NCBI GenBank assembly: GCA_949825025.1
Contig: OX463786.1
Location: 12,743,309 to 12,807,308, forward strand
From: Siphlonurus alternatus
Taxonomy: Eukaryota > Arthropoda > Insecta > Ephemeroptera > Siphlonuridae
Reading direction: 5' to 3'
Length of the DNA: 64,000 bases
Part shown: positions 11,296 through 23,790 of the stretch, piece after piece
Layout: each line of letters begins with the position of its first letter
Position numbering within the stretch: the first letter of the stretch is position 1
Translations under genes and position numbers: made by a program
The notes under the pieces: generated by a model
Databases searched by the model: none
What the model was told of the DNA's origin: nothing
The model's input: only the letters and a program-made list of their open reading frames with translations

Positions 11296-12009
11296 AATTC
11301 GGGTATCTTTTGTTAATGTTTCAGTTTAAGAAGATTTTCAAAGTTGAATTTTTACAGGATGTAAGAAGAGCAGCTATTATGGTCAGTCTAGTCATATATT
11401 TTTCAAATTTTTATTCTTTTTTAAAATATGGTATTATCTGTTGGGGCCATTCTCCAGAAATAAACAGACTCTTTATTTTACAAAAGAAGGTAATCCGTCT
11501 CATGTTTTTTATGAAAAAGAGAGGTTCTTGTGTAAAAATATTTAAAGAGCAAGGTATATTAACACTACCTTGTATATTCATTATGGAAAGTGTAATGTTT
11601 GTAAAAAGAAATATGGCAGATTTTAAACAACATGAAGTGCATCATAATCATGACACCAGAAACCTAAAAAATGTAATAACTCCAATTTATTGTAAAATGA
11701 ATATGTATAAGAAGGGACCCTTTTTGAGTTGCTTATCTTTGTATAATAAGCTGCCTAACGATGTGAAGTGCATCGAAAATTTAAATGTTTTTAAAGTGAT
11801 TGTTAAAAAGTGGCTAGTAAATAAGTGTTTCTATAGTGTACAAAACTACATGGACAATGAATGACTTCAAGTAATGTTAAATGACTCTATTTCTTAGCTT
11901 TAGATTGACTTGTCCTATAAACCTCAACATATATCATGTATATGAAAATGTGATTGTAGGAACTAATGGAATTAATAAAAGAATTTTGAATTTTGAATTT
12001 TGAATTTTC
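11296..12009 (+). mobile_element. LINE 3' end with TTTTGAA tail
   Basis: A 5'-truncated non-LTR retrotransposon. An open frame at 11310-11864 encodes the region after the RT domain, with YGIICWGHSPEINRLFILQK and HDTRNLKN then YNKLPNDVK, typical of Jockey/CR1-type LINEs. It ends in about four units of TTTTGAA. It is a different family from the element at 3244. Confidence 0.8.
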
Positions 12010-12167
12010 ATAAAAATGTTCTAGTTTACCACATTTACATATAATGGGGCAGGGTGACAACGCCTACAAACTATACATATAATATAGCAAGAGTAAAATT
12101 CATGCTATCACAAGTTGTATATCTCTATATCTATACATCTGTATATCTTTCATGCGTCGTATTTTGG

Positions 12168-12549
12168 TAGAGATAACGCCGAACAGCTGATCGACGTAAT
12201 GCCCTTTGATTAACATGTAAACCTTAGCAAATTGACAAAAATTCTGAAAGTTTTTTTAGAGGCAGATATTAGTGCCTAAAAGCCATAGAAAAAATTTCAA
12301 AACGAATTAACGAGCCGATTTTTTTTAATTAATTTTTTTAATTTTCAGCATAGTGCTTTCCCATAGAGAGCCAAACTAAAAAATTAATTTAAAAAAATCG
12401 GCTCGTTAAATGTTTTTGAAACTTTTGCTATGGCTTTAAAGCACTAATATCTGCCTCTCCAAAAAATTTCAGAATTTTTGTCAATTTGCTAAGGTTTACA
12501 TGTTAATCAAAGGGGATGACGTCGAACAGCTGTTCGACGTTATCTCTAC
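12168..12549. repeat. Long hairpin element
   Basis: The arms GTAGAGATAACGCCGAACAG and CTGTTCGACGTTATCTCTAC mirror each other across about 380 bp, with AAACCTTAGCAAATTGACAA inverted inside. The right arm is followed by an unrecognised plus-strand ORF (to 12784). Confidence 0.75.
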
Positions 12550-12880
12550 CTATATACTGCATACAATTTTACAGTACAGTAAAACTTCAACTCTACTTGT
12601 TATGTATTTTATTCCACTTCAAAATTCACAATTAGACCAAAAACTAATATTATTATTGAACATATTTCGTTTTAAAAATAAACAAAATATATTAAAAGTT
12701 TCATTAAGAGAGGTCCACTCATATATAGAATTTAAAAAAGCTATAAAATCGGTTCTTAATAAGTATATAAGTATTGTTTTATAGTGAAGATGAATATTTG
12801 AATGCTAAATTTTGACTGATGTAGATGTGTATTGAATATTTGCTTCTTTTTTTTTTTTTTGGTATGTGTTTATACATTTT
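12550..12880. other. Spacer with unrecognised ORF remnant
   Basis: A plus-strand frame to 12784 encodes LVMYFIPLQNSQLDQKL and ends EFKKAIKSVLNKYISIVL. It may be a fragment of a mobile-element protein, but I cannot place it. Confidence 0.3.
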
Positions 12881-12926
12881 TTAATGACGCGTCTTATACC
12901 CATGCATGATACTATGTATTCTATGA

Positions 12927-13072
12927 GGGACATTCACGAAGCCCACTTTAGCCTCGATTTTTATCCCCGGTGCTAAACCAGGGACTATATAACCATGTTT
13001 AGCCCCTGGTTTAGCACCAGGGATAAAAATCGAGGCTAAAGTGGGGGTTAAACTGCTTTGTGAATGTCCCCC
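12927..13072. repeat. Hairpin with GGGACATTCACGAAGC tip
   Basis: A near-perfect inverted repeat. GATTTTTATCCC-GGTGCTAAACC on the left mirrors GGTTTAGCACCAGGGATAAA on the right. It shares its tip with the hairpins at 5533 and 46162. It lies only 60 bp from the donor of B3, and the B3 reading frame runs on into it beyond the donor. Confidence 0.75.
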
Positions 13073-13132
13073 ATTAATATATGTACTTGTATTTGGAATG
13101 AGGTAAAATAAACAATTTGAATTGTATCTTAC

Positions 13133-14014
13133 CTTAGTTGTAACGCAGCCACAAGCCCAGGTAATCATAACTAAACGAAAACAACCTTCGTATAATACCA
13201 ATGACAAAGCCTTACAAGAGAATTGGAAATTTGCACAAGGGACAAGTCTAACCACAGTTGAAACATTGTGAATGAAAAGTTGAGCTAGGTCAGTTAATAA
13301 CACCAGAGATACAGCCTGACTCCATATTTTCTGAGCATCACTAACTAGTACGAACGATTTTCTAAGCTTTCGAACATCTTCTAAAGTAACTAAATGATTG
13401 TTAACCTTCTTTAGTGATAGTAATTTTAAATTAATTGAATTAAATCTAATATAAAATTCATAACAAATTATAACAATTAAAATTTTTATTGAAATATTAC
13501 AAAGAAATATTATTGGTGTTGATATTGTAATAAAATTTACTTTTTTCATTAATAATATTTCTGTAATTATCTCAAAAATATAATATAAAAACACTAATAA
13601 TTTTACAATTTTATGATGATTTATATATTTAAGTGAAGCTATTTTATCTGATTTTGCTAATAATTTTAAAACAAATTCTAGATTTTTACAATTATTTAAT
13701 ATAAACATGAACATTGTAATATAAGTTAATAATTGCATCATTCGAAACACTATAAACGTTTGTTGGGTAATGATTTCATGGGTAGTGATTTGATACATTC
13801 CATTTAAAAAATTAATATCTTTTATAATTTGTCCACAGAATGCGAAAATTAGCACTAAATATATACAAGAATAACATAATTTTGATAAATTTGTTGAATA
13901 AATTTTCATATATTTGTAATCTATTTTATAACAAGGTAAAATGCATAACAATCTTGATATTTTTAGAAAATATGATAAATTTTGAAATATATTAATGTTA
14001 TTCTGGGAGCACAT
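13133..14014 (-). CDS. Gr locus B, first exon B3
   Basis: This 294-codon first exon starts at MCSQNNINIFQNL. Predicted membrane segments are near residues 45-65, 86-106, 133-155, 160-188, 229-250 and 262-285; TM7 comes from the constant exons. WSQAVSLVLLTDLAQLFIHN precedes and forms TM5, and WACGCVTTK is followed by donor GTAAGA. The frame stays open for about 80 codons past the donor into a hairpin repeat, but the splice site and the family length show that this extension is not coding. Confidence 0.93.
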
Positions 14015-14279
14015 TTTGAAAACGTGTAATACCTTTAGATTCTAAACTGGTAGTGCTAAAATGTTTTGTAATTCAATTTTAAATGAATCAAAAATGAATT
14101 TATAATTGTAGCAATCCAGTAAAAGCATATCCATTAGTGAATTATTATTATATCCACATGAATAACAATGAACAAAGAGTCTTATTAAGCAAATATCAAT
14201 TTAATCTGGAATATTATATGTATTGTTATAATTATATATGTAATAGCTTATAAAATATAAATAGTAAATGGAGGGAAAG

Positions 14280-14370
14280 GTTGGTGACCACAGCCTAATG
14301 TTACGCGTCCTAATATTCATTGAGGTGAGACTGAGGGAACCGTGGAAAGTCTCAGTCAGGACGGACACAT
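14280..14370 (-). repeat. SINE fragment
   Basis: Read on the minus strand it contains TTTCCACGGTTCCCTCAGTC, close to the TTTCCACGTTTCCCTCAGTC of the element at 31440 and the region after the tRNA-like head at 46393. Only the central part remains. Confidence 0.45.
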
Positions 14371-14419
14371 CTACTTATAGTCAATGGTGCCTATTCTAGT
14401 GCATAATCGAATTTAATAT

Positions 14420-15065
14420 TGGACAGTCTGCATGACAAAATTTTATTACAGAAATGAATAGAGGTTACCAAATTATGCTGCTCTGAATTTTTTCAGTTTT
14501 TTTTTTTGAGTCTCTGAACTATTTTTAAATAATCATTGAAAGTTCTGTAAGTTAAGTTGTCACCACTGAAAAAGATAGGGCCTAGACGCCAATGAGATAT
14601 TAGAATGTGAAAATTATAGTGGCTTTATCGAAAGAAGGGGCAAAAATATGGTACTGTGAATTTTTTCAGATTTTTCTGAGACTGGGAACTATTTTTAAAA
14701 AATTATTGAAAGTGTATTTTGATGACGTTACGGGCGGCACTCCTTAAGAAAAAGGATAGGGCAGTGCCGCCCATGACGTCATAAAATAGACTTTCAATAA
14801 TTTTTTAAAAATAGTTCCCGGTCTCAGAAAAATCTGAAAAAATTCACAGTTCCATATTTTTACCCCTTCTTTCGATTAAGCCACTAAAATTTTCACATTC
14901 TAATATCTCATTGACGCCTCCAGAGGGCGTGGCCGCACTTTCAATAATTGTTTAAAAATATAGTTCCGTTACTCAAACTAAAAAAAAAATTGAAAAATTC
15001 AGAGCAGCATAATTTGGTATCCTCTATTTATATATGCACTAAAAAAATTTCATGCAGGTTGTCCA
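14420..15065. repeat. Composite palindromic element
   Basis: The outer ends GGACAGTCTGCATGACA and CATGCAGGTTGTCC enclose a second long palindrome (14640-14880) with TTTCAATAATTTTTTAAAAA arms and TGACGTCA at 14774. It ends about 10 bp before the donor of B4. It looks like a MITE carrying a family B-like element inside. Confidence 0.7.
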
Positions 15066-15074
15066 TTTTCTTAC

Positions 15075-15965
15075 CTTGGTTGTAACGCAGTCACAAGCCC
15101 AGGTGATCATCACTAAACGAATACACCCACCGAGAGACCTCAATAACACTGTTTTACAGTAGTTTTGTATATTTTCAATGGTTTTCCCGCAAGTGACAAG
15201 GGCCACCACGATTGATACATTGTAAATGAAAAGTAGGGCTAGGTCAGAAAATAATACCAGGGATACAGCCTGGCTCCATCTTTTCTGAGCATCACTAACA
15301 AATACGAACGATTTTCTAAGTTTTCGAACACCCTCCAAAGTAACTAAATGAGTGTTTTTCTTATTTATTGATAGTAATTTTAAATTGGTTGAATTAAATC
15401 TAATATAAAATTCATAACAAATTATTATAATTAACATTTCGATGCTAATATTGCAATTATAAATTAATAATGTTGAAATTGATATAAAATTTATGTTACG
15501 AAATATTAATATTTCTGTTAATAACTGAAAAATATAAAATATAAACACAAATATTTTAAAAAAATTGTGATGATTTGTACAAATACAATCTATTTTATCT
15601 GATTTTGCAATTAAATTTAAAACAAATTGCAAGTTTTCACAATTATACAGCATAAACATAAACATTGATATGTAGTCGAATAATTGCACGACTCGAAACA
15701 CAAAAAATGTTTGAAAAGTAATAATTTCATGTAAAGTTATTTCATTTATTGCAATAAATCGCTGAATATCATTTGAAATTTGTATACAGAATGCTAAAAT
15801 TAATGTTAAAAATATACAAGAATAGCAGGTTTTTGATAAATTTGTTGCATAGAACTTCAAATTTTGATAATCTATTTTTTCACACGGTAAAATGCATAAT
15901 AATCTTGATATATTTAAAATATATGAAAGATTATGAAAGATATTCTTGTTATTCTGGGGACGCAT
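15075..15965 (-). CDS. Gr locus B, first exon B4
   Basis: This 297-codon first exon starts at MRPQNNKNIFHNL, where most sisters have MCSQ. It is in the WSQAVSLVLL subgroup (DAQKRWSQAVSLVLFSDLAL) and ends WACDCVTTK with donor GTAAGA. CEKIDYQNLK replaces the usual CYKIDYKYMK. A composite MITE begins about 10 bp inside the intron, leaving the donor hexamer untouched. The spliced product would be 365 residues. Confidence 0.92.
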
Positions 15966-16782
15966 TTTATTGTGCGTGTAATCCCTTTGAATTCTAAATT
16001 CACACTGCTGAAAAAATATATCAGAAATAATGTGTATATGTTTCTGTTATATAATAATATTTAAAATAGTTAATTTAATTGATCATTAATATATTATATA
16101 TTCAATATGTTTGTATTATAGCAATCCAATAAAAACACAATAGGCATTAGTTTAGTGAATTATTGTGCTTTTTAGTCAGGTTTTATGAATAATAATGAGT
16201 CTTCATTTTTATAGGCAAACATCATTTTCACTATTTATTCAGTTTTTTAATATCTTATATTTTGCATATTTTATAGCAATAAAAAGTATCTCATTATTTT
16301 AATTAATTATATTTATGTATAATGTTAATCTGTAGGAGAGAAAGAGGGAGAAAATCTATAAATTATGAAACAAATTACAATAAATCAATTAATCTTTCGG
16401 TTAATTAAGCAAATGAAAAAATAAAATAATGATTTTTGTTTCATTAGTTCACTTTACGAAGACCCTGAACATTTTTCAATTAAAAGAAATTTTTGAATAA
16501 AAATCTTTAGATTTTTAATGGTAAAAGTTCAAATTAATTAAAAATTTTATATCTAGAAGTTGAATTTTCTAAATTAGGTTGGTATGAATATAATTTTGCC
16601 TATAATGACATACTGAAATATATTGGCATAATTTCAGGAGCAACACCCTATAAAATAAAAAAAAATTCCCATTTATGCGTACATAAAAAAAAAAACAGAA
16701 AACTATGATTTTTCGAATTTTTTGCAATTAAAAAATTCATCGTTATATTTAACTTTGAAGAAAAATAATTATTTTTTCTTAC
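15966..16782. other. Spacer between B4 and B5
   Basis: AT-rich spacer. The B4 leader keeps CAGTGTGAATTTAGAATTC about 40 bp upstream of its ATG, resembling CCAGTTTAGAATC upstream of B3. No constant-type exon or other gene was seen. Confidence 0.5.
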
Positions 16783-17691
16783 CTTTGTAGAAACACGACT
16801 GCACGCCCAAGTTATCAAAACTAAACGAGCACACCCGTCTAGAGATATTAATGATAAAGTAATAAACATTTTTATATTTCCTCCATTTTTAACAGAAAAT
16901 ACAAGTGCGAGTTGTAGTCCGATATTATGAACAAAAAGTTGAGCCAAATCCGCCAGTAAAATGAAAGATATTTTACGTTGCCACAAGTTCTGTGCTTCAC
17001 ATATTAACGTAAACGATTTTCTAAGTTTTCGAACGCATTCAAAATTTAAGATTTTATTTTTATTTAATGACATGAGCTTAATATTAATTGCATTATATCT
17101 AACGTAAAATTCATAACATATTATTGTAATTAAAAATTCTAATGTGATGTTACAAAAAACAATTATTGATGGTGATATTGTAATAAAATTTATACTTTTT
17201 ACTGATTGTTGAAGCTTTAATATTTGTGCAGTAATTTCATAAATAAAATACAGACATATGAGTTTTTTAACCCATCCGTGATGATTTTTAAATTTAAGAC
17301 AACTTATTTTATCAGATTTTCTAATTGATTTTAAAACATACTCCAAAGTTTTACAACTATTTAGTACGAAGACAAAAATTGCAATGTATACCAAAATTTG
17401 AATTAATGTATTGACCAAAAAAATTTGAAAAGCGTAAAGTAAATGTACCTCGATTTCCGTTTTCTTCATTATCAAAAATTCATTTAAATTATCAATGAAT
17501 TGTTTACAAATTGCAAAACATAATGGTAAAAGTATACAGGAACAGTAAAATATCGATTTTTTTGTAACATAAATTTTCATTTGTTTATAATCTATTTTAG
17601 AACAAGGTAAAATACAAAGAAGTCTTAATAAATTTAGAAAGTATGACAAATTTTCAAAAATATTAATTTCTTGTGATTTAAGAGAACACAT
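16783..17691 (-). CDS. Gr locus B, first exon B5
   Basis: This 303-codon first exon starts at MCSLKSQEINIFENL and ends WACSRVSTK with donor GTAAGA. With B7 and B8 it forms the WQRKISFILL subgroup (CEAQNLWQRKISFILLADLA before TM5). Its N-terminal half is closest to B8 and its C-terminal third closest to B7, a mosaic that points to gene conversion. LPCSKIDYKQMK and CYEFYVRYNAINIKL are kept. The spliced product would be 371 residues. Confidence 0.93.
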
Positions 17692-17745
17692 TTTGAATAC
17701 GTGTAATACCGTGCAAGTTTGCTATGAAACTGTTAAGAAAAATAT
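17692..17745 (-). promoter_or_regulatory. Conserved leader of B5
   Basis: Reading toward the ATG: CAGTTTCATAGCAAACT, then ATTACACGTATTCAAAATG. The same two pieces precede B7 and B8 at the same spacing. CAGT (17729-17732) may mark the initiator. Confidence 0.45.
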
Positions 17746-18340
17746 TAAAAGCCAATTTGAATATTTATATTAAAAAAAAAATGCTGTTTGAAGTGGCAAT
17801 TCCATAAAATACCATTTGTGAATACAATGTACCAAATATCACTTTGGTACCGATATTTGCATGTACATTATGTCTTGAGTAATTTGATTGTCAGAAAAGA
17901 GATGTGACAATATTTATATTAAATTATTCCAATCTAAAAAATTGCCCAATATTTACTAATGAATTACTTTTTATAAAACGAGTGATTTACGAATATAGAT
18001 TAAATTTATTTTAAACTTTGCACAGAATATTACCATCATTGCTCATATCTCAGAATCCACCATTGCAAGTACTCAACGATTGAACAAGTTAATAATTTTT
18101 CAATTGTTCTACGAAAAAATATGACCATGCAATATGCAAGAAAAAAAAATGATATTTTATTTATTCAGGTCTCCAGAGTTGAAATAAATTTCAACTTTTA
18201 TTCACTATTAAGCTCTTTCCTCGTCTAATTCCCTCCTATAATTTGCATCATTTTAGAGTAAAAAGGAGAAGGAAAAAGACGAGATTACGTCTTCTTTCTT
18301 GTTAACAAAACAAGAACATAATAATAACATAACATAATAA
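17746..18340. other. Spacer between B5 and B6, left part
   Basis: AT-rich spacer without a gene. Near 18200-18300 a few less AT-rich pieces (GACGAGATTACGTCTTCTTT) look like degraded repeat. Confidence 0.4.
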
Positions 18341-18495
18341 TGGGTGCGATTCACGAAGCAGTTAGCCATGTTTTTAACCACATTTAGCTTAACCACGTTT
18401 AACTAGTATGGTTTAACACGTAAAAATAGTATAGTTAAACGTGATTAAGCTAAACATGGTTAGAAACCTGGCTAACTGTTTCGTGAATCGCAACC
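18341..18495. repeat. Hairpin with GATTCACGAAGCAGTTAGCC tip
   Basis: The arms mirror through AACCATG/CATGGTT and TTAACCACGTTTA, closing at GGCTAACTGTTTCGTGAATC. Its general form resembles the GCATTCACAAAGC hairpins, but the arms differ. Confidence 0.7.
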
Positions 18496-18605
18496 ATAGT
18501 CTTCATTTCATCCTCACTTTGAGCTAGAGAAAATAAGACGTGAAAGACAGAGGTAAAAGATAGAGGTAAAAAGACAATATTAAATTAGGTTTAGACATTA
18601 GAGGA

Positions 18606-19102
18606 TGAATGGGGTACTGACCGGTATTTGAGTTAGCAATACTAGTAAAAAGTACTGAGAATTCTATGAAGAACGAGCCCTATTAGAGCAATCTACGACA
18701 ATTTGCTGATTTAATGTGAATTTTTAAAACTTTTTTTGATGACGTCATACCATTGAATCTTAAATGAGAAAATGCATCAGTTAACATTGCTAAAATGAAA
18801 AGTTATTGAGATAAGAATTTGAAACCTTCATTATCGTGATTCCAGCACCTAAAAACCTTGCAAATTAAAGTTTGGTTACATTTCAATATTAAGTGTGGGA
18901 TTTGGCAATGTTAACTGATATATTTTCCCATTTAAGATTCAATGTTATGACGTCATTTTTGAGAGGTTTCATAAATTCATATAAAATCAGGAAATTTTCG
19001 TAGAATGCTGTAATAGGGCTTGTTCTTCATGAAATTCTCGTGCCTTTTGAAATGTTGACAAAAACTTGAAACTTTTTTTTTTTTGGTCAGTACCCCATTG
19101 AA
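18606..19102. repeat. Long inverted-repeat element with TGACGTCA
   Basis: The ends GAATGGGGTACTGACC and GGTCAGTACCCCATT are inverted. Inner pieces TTTGATGACGTCATACCATT and its counterpart near 18948 also mirror. It is about 0.5 kb and non-coding, and ends about 45 bp from the donor of B6. Confidence 0.75.
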
Positions 19103-19146
19103 GATGTAAATTTTCAAATTTATCATCATTGAACTCGATATCTTAC

Positions 19147-20028
19147 CTTGGTAGTAACGCAGCCGCAAGCCCAGGTTATCAACACTAAACGAAAACATCC
19201 ACTGAACGACAGTAACAACAGTGCTATCAAGTATTCGGAATTTCCATAACCAACAAGTGATACCACAGTTGAGACATTGTGAATGAAAAGTTGGGCTAGG
19301 TCAGTTAACAACACCAAAGATACAGCCTGACTCCATCTTTTCTGTGCATCACTAACAAGTAAGAACGATTTTCTAAGTTTTCGAACACACTCTGAATTTA
19401 ATAATTCTCCTTTATTGTTATGAATAGCTTTTAATTTTAAGTTAATTGAATTAAACCGAACATAAAATTCATAACAAATTATTATTATTAAAAATTCAAT
19501 ATTAACATTAGACATATAAATAATTAATGTTGATATTGTTATAAAATTTACTTTCTCCAATACATATATTTCTGTTATTAACTCAAAAATGTAATATAAA
19601 TATACAAATATTTTAACAAATTTATAATGATTTATACAATTAAGTGAGCTTATTTTATCTGATTTTGCAATTAAATTTAAAATTAATTGTAAATTTTTAC
19701 AATTATTGAGTAAAAAAATTAACATTACTATATAGGCCAATAATTGCACGAATCGAAGCATTAAAAAAGTTTCAAACATTATAATTTCATGTGCTGAAAT
19801 TTGATGCAGTGTATTAAATAATACTATAACTTCATCTAAAATTTGGCCACAGAATGCTAAAATTAATATTAAAAATACACAAGAATAAAACAATTTTGAT
19901 AAATATGTTGAATAAATTTTCATATATGTATAATCTATTTTATTGCAAGGTAAAATGCATAATACTCTTGATATATTTAAAAAATATGAAAGACGATGGA
20001 AAATATTTTTTGTTTTTTGGGAACACAT
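19147..20028 (-). CDS. Gr locus B, first exon B6
   Basis: This 294-codon first exon starts at MCSQKTKNIFHRL and ends WACGCVTTK with donor GTAAGA. It is in the WSQAVSLVLL subgroup (DAQKRWSQAVSLVLLTDLAQ). LPCNKIDYTYMK, CYEFYVRFNSINLKL and VRKLRKSF match B3. An initiator-like ATCAGTACGAGTTAACAATC lies about 45 bp upstream, close to the CAGTGCTCGTTTACAATC of B2. The spliced product would be 362 residues. Confidence 0.93.
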
Positions 20029-20666
20029 TTTCGTACGTGTATTCCTTTTTGATTGTTAACTCGTACTGATATAATATATAAATTTTATAATCGTATTTAA
20101 AATAATTATTTATTATTATTTTATTGAGCATATTGATAGTGTTTGTAGCAATCCAATAAAACAAATTATGCATTATTGTAGCTTTGTTGAATATACTATA
20201 TTAATATTAATGAGTCGTATAATCATAACAGGTAAAAATCAATTTTATTTAATTAATATAATTTATTCAATAATTTAATATCTTATTTTATTTTACATAT
20301 TTTATGTCAGTAAAAATTGTTTTATTGTTGTGAAACACTTATTTATTAATGTATACATGTCCATCTGAGAGGAAGCAGATGAAAAATTGGCAAGCAAATT
20401 AATAAAAAATAATAATTTCATCGTTATATGATTAATTTATATTATCTAAAACATATAAATTGACATTTTAATCAAATAATCACGAAGTAGAACTATGCAC
20501 AGTCTATCAATATCAAAAGAGTTTTGGTTCACCACGCCTCCGTAAACTGCGTGGTAATGCCTACAAACGAAACAAGAGTTCATAGTGTCCAGAAATATAC
20601 GTACAAAATTTAAAAAAAAAAAAAAAATCATAATTTCAAATTTTATTGGTAAAAAAAAACTCTTAC
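20029..20666. other. Spacer between B6 and B7
   Basis: AT-rich spacer with the B6 leader at its left end. At 20520-20590 a short stretch (CACCACGCCTCCGTAAACTG) resembles one near 24255-24320, perhaps a shared repeat. No gene. Confidence 0.45.
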
Positions 20667-21572
20667 CTTTGTTGTAACTCGACTGCACGCCCAAGTTATC
20701 AAAACTAAACGAGCACACCCGTCTAAAGATATTAATGATAAAGTAATAAACATTTTTATATTTCCTTCATTTTTAACAGAAGACACAAGTGCAAGTTGTA
20801 GTCCAACGTTATGAATAAAAAGTTGAGCCAAATCCGTCAGTAAAATGAAAGATATTTTACGTTGCCATAAGTTCTGTGCTTCACAAATTAACGTAAAAGA
20901 TTTTCTAAGTTTTCGAACGCACTCAAAATTTACTAGTTCATTTTTGTTTTTACTTAATGAGTTGATTTTAAAGTTAATTGCATTATTTCTGACGTAAAAT
21001 TCATAACATATAATTATAATTAAAAATTCTACTGTTATATTACAAAAAAAAATTATAACTGATGATATTGAAATAAGATTTATAATAGCATCTTTTGTTT
21101 GAAACATTAATATTTCTGCAGTAATTTCATATAAATAATACAGAAGAACTAGTATTTGTACCAATTTATAATGATGTTGACATTTAAGACAACCTATTTT
21201 ATCTGCTTTTGCAATTGAATTTAAAATGTAATTCAAAGTGTTACAATTATTTTGTACAAAAACAAGTATAGCAATGTATAACAGTATTTGAACGAATCGG
21301 TATATTAAAAATGTTTGACTTATATAAAGTTGTTGCACGTCAACTTTCATTTCCTTCGTTTTAAAAAAAGTATTAAAATCTTCTACAATTTGTTTACAAA
21401 ATGCTAAAATTAACGTCAAAATTATACAGGAGTAAAATTTTTTTGATAATTTTGTGGTATAAATTTGCATTCGTTTATAATCTATTTTAGAACAAGGTAA
21501 AATGTAAAATACTCTTAATAAATTTAGAAAATATGACAAATTTTGAAAAATATTAGTTTCTTCTGAATCCAT
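20667..21572 (-). CDS. Gr locus B, first exon B7
   Basis: This 302-codon first exon starts at MDSEETNIFQNL (21572), chosen because the conserved leader ends there. Asp replaces the usual Cys2. It ends WACSRVTTK with donor GTAAGA. It is in the WQRKISFILL subgroup, and its last 90 residues differ from B5 at only about six positions while the N-terminal half is much less similar. The spliced product would be 370 residues. Confidence 0.92.
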
Positions 21573-21625
21573 TTTGGATACGTGTAATATCTTGTGAGTT
21601 TGCAATGAAACTGTCATTGAAACAT
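21573..21625 (-). promoter_or_regulatory. Conserved leader of B7
   Basis: CAGTTTCATTGCAAACTCAC, then ATTACACGTATCCAAAATG, nearly matching the B5 leader. CAGT is at 21610-21613. Confidence 0.45.
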
Positions 21626-22037
21626 TGCAGTAACCCAATTTTATAGTTTAATATTGATTAAATTGATATAATAATAGTATAATATTAAAAATATAAATAT
21701 TTAAGTACCAATTCAATACATTGCCATTAGTGAGCATAATACGCATTACCAATTCTTGTGATGTACTATAACTTATTAGGTTTTGAATAATTTAAAAAAT
21801 AGTAATAAAATTATTTTATCTTATTGAAATAATATACTTGTATATTCAAATTGCAGAATGATAGAAAGATTAATAATATCGTAATGTGTAATATAAAAGC
21901 TTTTAGTATAATTTTATATACAATTCTAAATCATAAATTATTTCCGATAATATTGGTTCATTATTATCATATATATACGAAATAATTACTGCTCAATATA
22001 TAATATTTTAAAATGAGGCAAGATTCATACAATACTA

Positions 22038-22260
22038 CAGTCAAATTTACATGATATTCCCTCCGGAAGTGTATTAAGTGTAAAGTTTTTAGCCATCCTA
22101 TTCGTATTTCAGTGTTACAATTTCACACATGACATAAGTCAATACCAATACTTTTACTTCAAAACACTCTGTTAAGTTTCAAAACTGAATTGCAAACAGA
22201 AGAGCTGCAAACTTTACACTTTCGGCTATTTCCGGAACGAATATTAAATTAATTTGACTG
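22038..22260. repeat. MITE family A copy
   Basis: The ends CAGTCAAATTTA and AATTTGACTG are inverted, with ATATTCCCTCCGGAAGTG and its counterpart inside. TA precedes the left end; the right flank is TC, so the target site is imperfect. It lies between B7 and B8. Confidence 0.7.
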
Positions 22261-22414
22261 TCAATGCAAAGATAATCTGCACATTATTTTTTTCCTGCAC
22301 ATATTTTTAATTCTAATGCTGACTCATGGAAAATGATGACATGTCTTAGCATGCACAAATTTTTTTATATGATTAAAATTATTTTATTTTTTTTTTTTTA
22401 AACACAAATCTTAC

Positions 22415-23320
22415 CTTTGTAGAAACACGACTGCACGCCCAAGTTATCAAAACTAAACGAGCACACCCGTCTATAGATATTAATGATAAAGTGAGAAAAG
22501 TCTTGATATTTCCACCATTTTTAACAGAAGACACAAGTGCAAGTTGTAGTCCGACATTATGCAGAAATAGTTGAGCCAAATCCGTCAATAAAATGAAAGA
22601 TAATTTACGTTGCCACAAGTTCTGTGCTTCACAAATATACGTAAACGAGTTTCTAAGTTTTCGAATGCATACAAAATTTAGTTCATTTTTATTTTTACTT
22701 AGTGAAATTAATTTAAAATTAATTGCGTTATATCTCACGTAAAATTCATAACAAATTAATATAATTAAAAATTCTACAGTGATATTACAAACAACACAAA
22801 TTGATGATGTTATTGTAATAAAATTTATATTATTTGTTAGTTGGAGCAATATTTGTGCAGTAATTTCATACATAAAATAGAGAAAAATGAGTATTTTTAC
22901 CCATTCGTAGTGACTTCTACATTTCAGACAACTTATTTTATCTGCTTTTTCAATTGATTTCAAAACATACTCCAAAGTTTTACAAGTATTTTGAACGAAA
23001 ACAAAAATTGCAATGTATACCAAAATTTGAATCATTATATGGACCAAAAAAATTTGAAACGTGTAAAGCATATGGGCCTCGATTTTCATTTTCTTCATTA
23101 CAAAAAAATCATTTAATTTATCAATGAATTGCTTACAAATTGCAAAAATTAATGTTATAAGTATACAAGAACAGAAAAATTTTGATTTTTTTGCATAATG
23201 AATTTTCATTCGTTTATAATCTATTTTAGAATAAGGCAAAATACAAAGTAGTCTTAATAAATTCAGAAAGTATGAAAGATTTTGAAAAATATTCATTTCT
23301 TTTGAATCATGGGACCACAT
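22415..23320 (-). CDS. Gr locus B, first exon B8
   Basis: This 302-codon first exon starts at MWSHDSKEMNIFQNL and ends WACSRVSTK with donor GTAAGA. It is in the WQRKxSFILL subgroup. LPYSKIDYKRMK, CYEFYVRYNAINFKL and CEAQNLWQRKLSFILL are present. Overall it is closest to B5. It is the last exon of the WACxxV group; from B9 onward the C-terminal motif changes to ICGAV. The spliced product would be 370 residues. Confidence 0.93.
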
Positions 23321-23372
23321 TTTGAATACGTGTAATATCGCGTATGACTGTAATGAAACTGCTAAGAAATAA
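23321..23372 (-). promoter_or_regulatory. Conserved leader of B8
   Basis: CAGTTTCATTACAGTCATAC, then ATTACACGTATTCAAAATG. CAGT is at 23358-23361. It matches the B5 and B7 leaders. Confidence 0.45.
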
Positions 23373-23790
23373 TAGAAAGCCAATTTTGTAATTTAATTTT
23401 TATATTATTTATCATTAAATTACTAGACATGTAATATATTAAAGTACCAATTCAATACAATATAATTTGTGAACACAATGTACCAAATATGACCTTGGTA
23501 CTTCTTATATTTGCACGTAATAATTCAATATTGCAATCAATGTTTTGGATATCTTTATAAAGGTGTGGAAATATTTACATTGTAATTTGATAATGTGATG
23601 TTTCATATATAAATTAAATTATGACAAAATAGCTACATTTAGAGCATTGTAATGTGTAAAATAAATGAAATTAAAAAAAAAAAAAATGTTTCATCAACCA
23701 ATACATATTTAATAATATATATAAACATTATTTATTCACGATTTTTTTTTTATAATGGTTTATTAATTTCATAATCGTATAAATATATTA

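Noticed and set aside
12881..13132. Continuation of the B3 reading frame as extra coding sequence
   Set aside because: It runs past a good GTAAGA donor into a hairpin repeat and has no counterpart in the sister exons.
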